Assembly: GCF_001426245.1 (NCBI RefSeq)
Contig: NZ_LMCM01000001.1
Location: 124,001-188,000 of the forward strand
DNA: 64,000 nucleotides
Reading direction: 5' to 3'
Source: Phycicoccus sp. Root101
GTDB lineage: Bacteria > Actinomycetota > Actinomycetes > Actinomycetales > Dermatophilaceae
Shown: one piece after another, positions 61,073-64,000 of the stretch
Layout: each line of letters starts with the position of its first letter
Numbering within the stretch: the first letter of the stretch is position 1
Program-made: the position numbers and the translations under genes
The notes under the pieces: model-generated
What the model saw: the letters and a program-made list of their open reading frames with translations, nothing else
Database searches by the model: none
What the model was told of the DNA's origin: nothing

Positions 61073-62196
61073 CGGTCGCCCCCTGCCACACCGTTCCCGG
61101 ACTCGCGGAAGGCGCGGACCACGAGGTCGGCCAGCGCCTCGTCGGCGCCCCGCGAGCCGGAGGCCGCGGACGCCTCAGCCATCGCGTCGAGTCGGTCGCG
61201 GTCGACGACCAGCGGCAACAGGGTGGTGTCGATCCAGTCGGGTCCCATGGCCGCGTCGTCCACGATGACTCCACCCCCGGCGGCCACGACGTCGGCGGCG
61301 TTGAACCGCTGCTCGCCGTTGCCGATCGGCAGCGGGACGTAGACCGCGGGCAACCCCACAGCGGTGAGCTCGCAGACGGTGTTGGCCCCGGCCCGCGCGA
61401 CGACGAGGTCGGCCGCGGCATACGCCAGGTCCATCCGGTCGGCGTAGGGGACGGTGACGTACGGCGCACCCGGGCCCTCGACCTCGGGCACGAACTCCTT
61501 GCCCGCACCGGTGAGGTGCAGGACCTGCACCCCGGCGCCGCGCAGGACACCCGCGCGGGCCTGGAACGCGGAGTTGAGCCGCTGGGCGCCCAGGGAGCCA
61601 CCCGTGACGAGCAGGGTCGGCCAGTGGTCCTCGAGGCCGAAGTGCGCGAGGCCCTCGGCGCGCGACGCGACCCGGTCCAGCTGGCTGATCTCGCGGCGCA
61701 GGGGCATGCCGATCGGGGTGGCGTGGGGCAGCGAGGTGCTCGCGAACGTCGTGGCGACGTACCGCGTGATGCGTGCCCCCAGCCGGTTGGCCAGGCCGGG
61801 ACGCGCGTTCTGCTCGTGGATGACGACCGGTATGCCGCGGCGGCGGGCGGCGATGTACGCGGGCGTGGAGACGTACCCGCCGAACCCCACGACGACCTGG
61901 GCCTGCGTCTGGTCGATGGCCCGCTCGGCGGCGGCCACCGCGGTGCGCAGGCTGGTGGGCAGGCGGAACAGGTCGGCGGAGGGGCGGCGCGGCAGCGGCA
62001 CCTTGGGGACGGTCAGCAGTGGGTACCCGCGCTCGGGCACCAGGCGGCTCTCCAACCCGGTCTCGGTCCCGAGGGCCGTCACGAGGATGTCGGGGTCGCG
62101 GCGGCGCAGGCAGTCGGCGAGGGCGAGCAGCGGCGAGACATGGCCGGCCGTCCCGCCACCGGCCAGCAGGACCGACGTGGGGGTGTCAGCAGTCAT
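61069..62196 (-). CDS. murG: UDP-GlcNAc transferase to lipid I (MurG)
   Basis: 375 residues from ATG 62196, TGATG-coupled to ftsW. N-terminal GGGTAGHVSPLLALADCL is the lipid I-binding G loop. VVGFGGYVSTPAYIAARRR, VTGGSLGAQRLNSAF and RAGANTVCELTAVGLPAVYVPLP (UDP-GlcNAc site) follow. It makes lipid II on the inner face of the membrane. Confidence 0.97.
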   Translation of the reverse strand: MTADTPTSVLLAGGGTAGHVSPLLALADCLRRRDPDILVTALGTETGLESRLVPERGYPLLTVPKVPLPRRPSADLFRLPTSLRTAVAAAERAIDQTQAQVVVGFGGYVSTPAYIAARRRGIPVVIHEQNARPGLANRLGARITRYVATTFASTSLPHATPIGMPLRREISQLDRVASRAEGLAHFGLEDHWPTLLVTGGSLGAQRLNSAFQARAGVLRGAGVQVLHLTGAGKEFVPEVEGPGAPYVTVPYADRMDLAYAAADLVVARAGANTVCELTAVGLPAVYVPLPIGNGEQRFNAADVVAAGGGVIVDDAAMGPDWIDTTLLPLVVDRDRLDAMAEASAASGSRGADEALADLVVRAFRESGNGVAGGDR

Positions 62197-63470
62197 CAGC
62201 GATTCCGCCGCCCCGGGAGCACCGCGAGGGACCGCTTGACGACCGACGGCTTCGCCGACAGGGCCTCGGAGCAGCCGGGCTCCTGTCGGGCGAACGACAG
62301 CAGCATGCCGAGGGCGAACATGGTCGTCATGAGGGAGGAACCACCGTAGGAGACGAGCGGGAGCGGGACACCGATGACGGGCAGCAGCCCGATCACGGCT
62401 CCGATGTTGATGATGGCCTGGCAGACGATCCACGCCATGACCCCGGCGGTCGCGATGCGCACGAACATGTCCTTGCTGCGCAGCACGATCCGGTAGCAGA
62501 CCAGGGTGAGGGCGCAGAAGAGACCGAGCATCACGAGGGTGCCGGGGAGACCCAGCTCCTCGCCGAGGATGGCGAAGATGAAGTCGTTGTGCGCCTCGGG
62601 GAGCCACGACCACTTCTCGCGCGAGGCGCCGAGGCCGACGCCCCACCACCCGCCGTCGGCGAGGGCGTACCGGCCGTGCAGCGGCTGCCGGGCCGCGCCG
62701 TACGGGTCGGTGTCCTTGCCCAGCCACACGTCGAATCGGGCGAGTCGGTTGGGGCTGGTCACGACCATGAGGACGGCGAGCGTGGTGAAGGCGGTGAGCC
62801 CCCAGACGAACAGGCGCCGCGGCACCCCCGCGGCGAAGAGCAGGGCGGCGACGATGCCCCCCATGACCATCACGGTGCCGAGGTCGTGGCCCAGCAGGAC
62901 CAGGCCGATGGTCGCGGCGGCCACGGGCACGAGGAAGGGCACGAGGACGTGCCGCAGCCGGCCGAGGGAGCGACGCTTCGCGGACAGCACGGCGGCGCCC
63001 ACCAGGACGAGGCCCACCTTCGCGAACTCCGAGGGCTGCAGCGAGATCGGGCCGACACCCAGCCAGTTGCGGTTGCCGTTGACGGAGACGCCGAGCGGGG
63101 TGAAGACGAGGACCTGCAGGAACAGCGCGCCCACGAGGATCGGGACCGACAACGCCTTCCACGTGCGGATCGGCACGTGCGCGGCGACGGCCATGGCGAT
63201 CCCGCCGAGGACGGCGAACTGCAGCTGCTTGCGGAAGTAGACGTAGGGCGTGGCGTTGTCGGTCTGCACCAGCGACTTCACCGACGAGGCGGACAGCACC
63301 ATGATCAGGCCGATGACCACGAGGACGACGGCCACGGAGAGCAGGACGTAGTAGCTCGTCACGGGAGAGTCGAGGCGCTGGAGCCAGGTGCTGACCTTGG
63401 TGGGCTCGTCACGCGAGGCACCACCGCGGGCCCGCGGCTTCGAGGCGGGCGCGGCGGTCACGCTGCTCAC
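62196..63470 (-). CDS. ftsW: division peptidoglycan glycosyltransferase FtsW (SEDS)
   Basis: 424 residues from GTG 63470, overlapping the murD stop (GTGA). About ten membrane helices are predicted. SEDS hallmarks are GNRNWLGVGPISLQPSEFAK, LGHDLGTVMVM (the catalytic Asp of the family lies in the large loop with WLPEAHNDFIFAILGEELG), and VIGVPLPLVSYGGSSLM. It polymerises glycan strands with a partner class B PBP at the septum. Confidence 0.96.
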   Translation of the reverse strand: MSSVTAAPASKPRARGGASRDEPTKVSTWLQRLDSPVTSYYVLLSVAVVLVVIGLIMVLSASSVKSLVQTDNATPYVYFRKQLQFAVLGGIAMAVAAHVPIRTWKALSVPILVGALFLQVLVFTPLGVSVNGNRNWLGVGPISLQPSEFAKVGLVLVGAAVLSAKRRSLGRLRHVLVPFLVPVAAATIGLVLLGHDLGTVMVMGGIVAALLFAAGVPRRLFVWGLTAFTTLAVLMVVTSPNRLARFDVWLGKDTDPYGAARQPLHGRYALADGGWWGVGLGASREKWSWLPEAHNDFIFAILGEELGLPGTLVMLGLFCALTLVCYRIVLRSKDMFVRIATAGVMAWIVCQAIINIGAVIGLLPVIGVPLPLVSYGGSSLMTTMFALGMLLSFARQEPGCSEALSAKPSVVKRSLAVLPGRRNR

Positions 63471-64000
63471 GCCTGGTCCCCCTGCGGGTCGGTCGGGTCC
63501 GTCCGGCCGGAGCCGGTCGCGCCGTCGCTGGCCCGGCGGGCCACCGCGGCGGCGAAGGCGTCGCCCCGTGCGCCGTAGTCGGTGAACATGTCCATCGACG
63601 CGGCTGCGGGTGCGAGGAGCACCACGTCACCGCTGCGGGCGAGCCCGGCGGCGTGCTCGACGACGACATCCATGGCACCAGTGTCCGTGCTCGACACGTC
63701 GACCACGGGGACATCCGGCGCGTGTCGGGTGAGCGCCTCGGCGAGGGTCGCGCGGTCCGCCCCGAGCAGGACGACGGCCCGCAGCCGGGGAGCCGCCTCG
63801 CGGACGAGCTCGTCGACGTCGGCGCCCTTGAGCAGGCCACCGGCGACCCACACCACGTGCTCGAACGACAGCAGCGACGCCAGCGCTGCGTGGGGGTTCG
63901 TGGCCTTGGAGTCGTCGACGTACCGCACGCCGTCGACCTCGCCGCAGTCGGCGATGCGGTGCGGCTCGGGACGGAAGGCCCGCAGGCCGTCACGGACCGC
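63467..64000 (-). CDS. murD: UDP-N-acetylmuramoylalanine--D-glutamate ligase, C-terminal part
   Basis: 178 residues remain (5' end outside the window). The last domain shows AVRDGLRAFRPEPHRIADCG, GVRYVDDSKATNPHAALASL (conserved DSKATN motif) and VLLAPAAASMDMFTDYGARGD. It adds D-Glu to UDP-MurNAc-L-Ala. Translationally coupled to ftsW. Confidence 0.95.
   Translation of the reverse strand, partial: AVRDGLRAFRPEPHRIADCGEVDGVRYVDDSKATNPHAALASLLSFEHVVWVAGGLLKGADVDELVREAAPRLRAVVLLGADRATLAEALTRHAPDVPVVDVSSTDTGAMDVVVEHAAGLARSGDVVLLAPAAASMDMFTDYGARGDAFAAAVARRASDGATGSGRTDPTDPQGDQA

Overview
The window is about 72% GC by eye. It has GTG and ATG starts, many four-base GTGA/ATGA/TGATG start-stop overlaps, and a classic actinobacterial division cluster (murD-ftsW-murG-murC-ftsQ-ftsZ-pgeF-yggS-sepF-yggT-divIVA-traR/dksA-lspA-rluA-dnaE) with no ftsA. 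Together with DUF3043 beside an M20 dipeptidase, lipB-lipA-DUF4191, a two-lipoyl-domain SucB and a GlnR-type glnA promoter, this points to a high-GC Gram-positive actinomycete. My best guess is Micrococcales, Intrasporangiaceae/Dermatophilaceae-like. The family placement is inference; phylum and class are well supported.

Layout. 1-8.1 kb: housekeeping genes (M20 dipeptidase, DUF3043, a fused ECF-type ATPase without its membrane partners, OsmC, GcvT, leucyl aminopeptidase, two small conserved proteins). 8.3-17.7 kb: a lipoate and 2-oxoacid dehydrogenase block (lpdA, sucB, an SDR epimerase, a membrane Ser/Thr kinase, peptidase E, lipB, lipA, DUF4191). SucB and its complex need lipoyl groups, and LipB and LipA make them. 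17.7-23.5 kb: a beta-glucoside/cello-oligosaccharide uptake operon (binding lipoprotein, two permeases, GH1 glucosidase, LacI regulator). Two CelR-like palindromes flank a candidate -35 box upstream of the binding protein. The operon carries no ATPase and presumably borrows a shared MsiK-type one. 23.5-28.0 kb: an ATP-grasp protein, a DUF4097-PadR pair with doubled operators, an RDD membrane protein, and glnA behind two GlnR boxes.

The accessory stretch is 28.0-32.4 kb. It has visibly lower GC and is gene-poor. It holds a decayed tyrosine-recombinase gene whose catalytic residues are still readable across stops and frameshifts. Next to it is a membrane-anchored DUF2510-Ltp protein (a family that includes phage superinfection-exclusion proteins) with a recently duplicated domain. 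After an unassigned 0.8 kb comes a DUF222/13E12 HNH-endonuclease gene. Its SOS-box promoter and start codon have been tandemly duplicated, and its reading frame is broken in a C6 run. This is the part most worth a second look.

32.5-46.9 kb: a VOC protein, a GH3 glycosidase, DUF805, a TetR-MMPL divergent pair with two operators, small membrane and Gly-rich proteins, a large secreted M15-like/peptidoglycan-binding/FG-GAP protein, a PAS-GAF-SpoIIE-HATPase signalling phosphatase, and oligopeptidase B. 46.9-64.0 kb: dnaE1, the RluA synthase, lspA, a Lys/Ala-tailed DksA-like protein, and the divisome and cell-wall cluster, ending inside murD. No rRNA, tRNA, CRISPR array or intact insertion sequence was seen.
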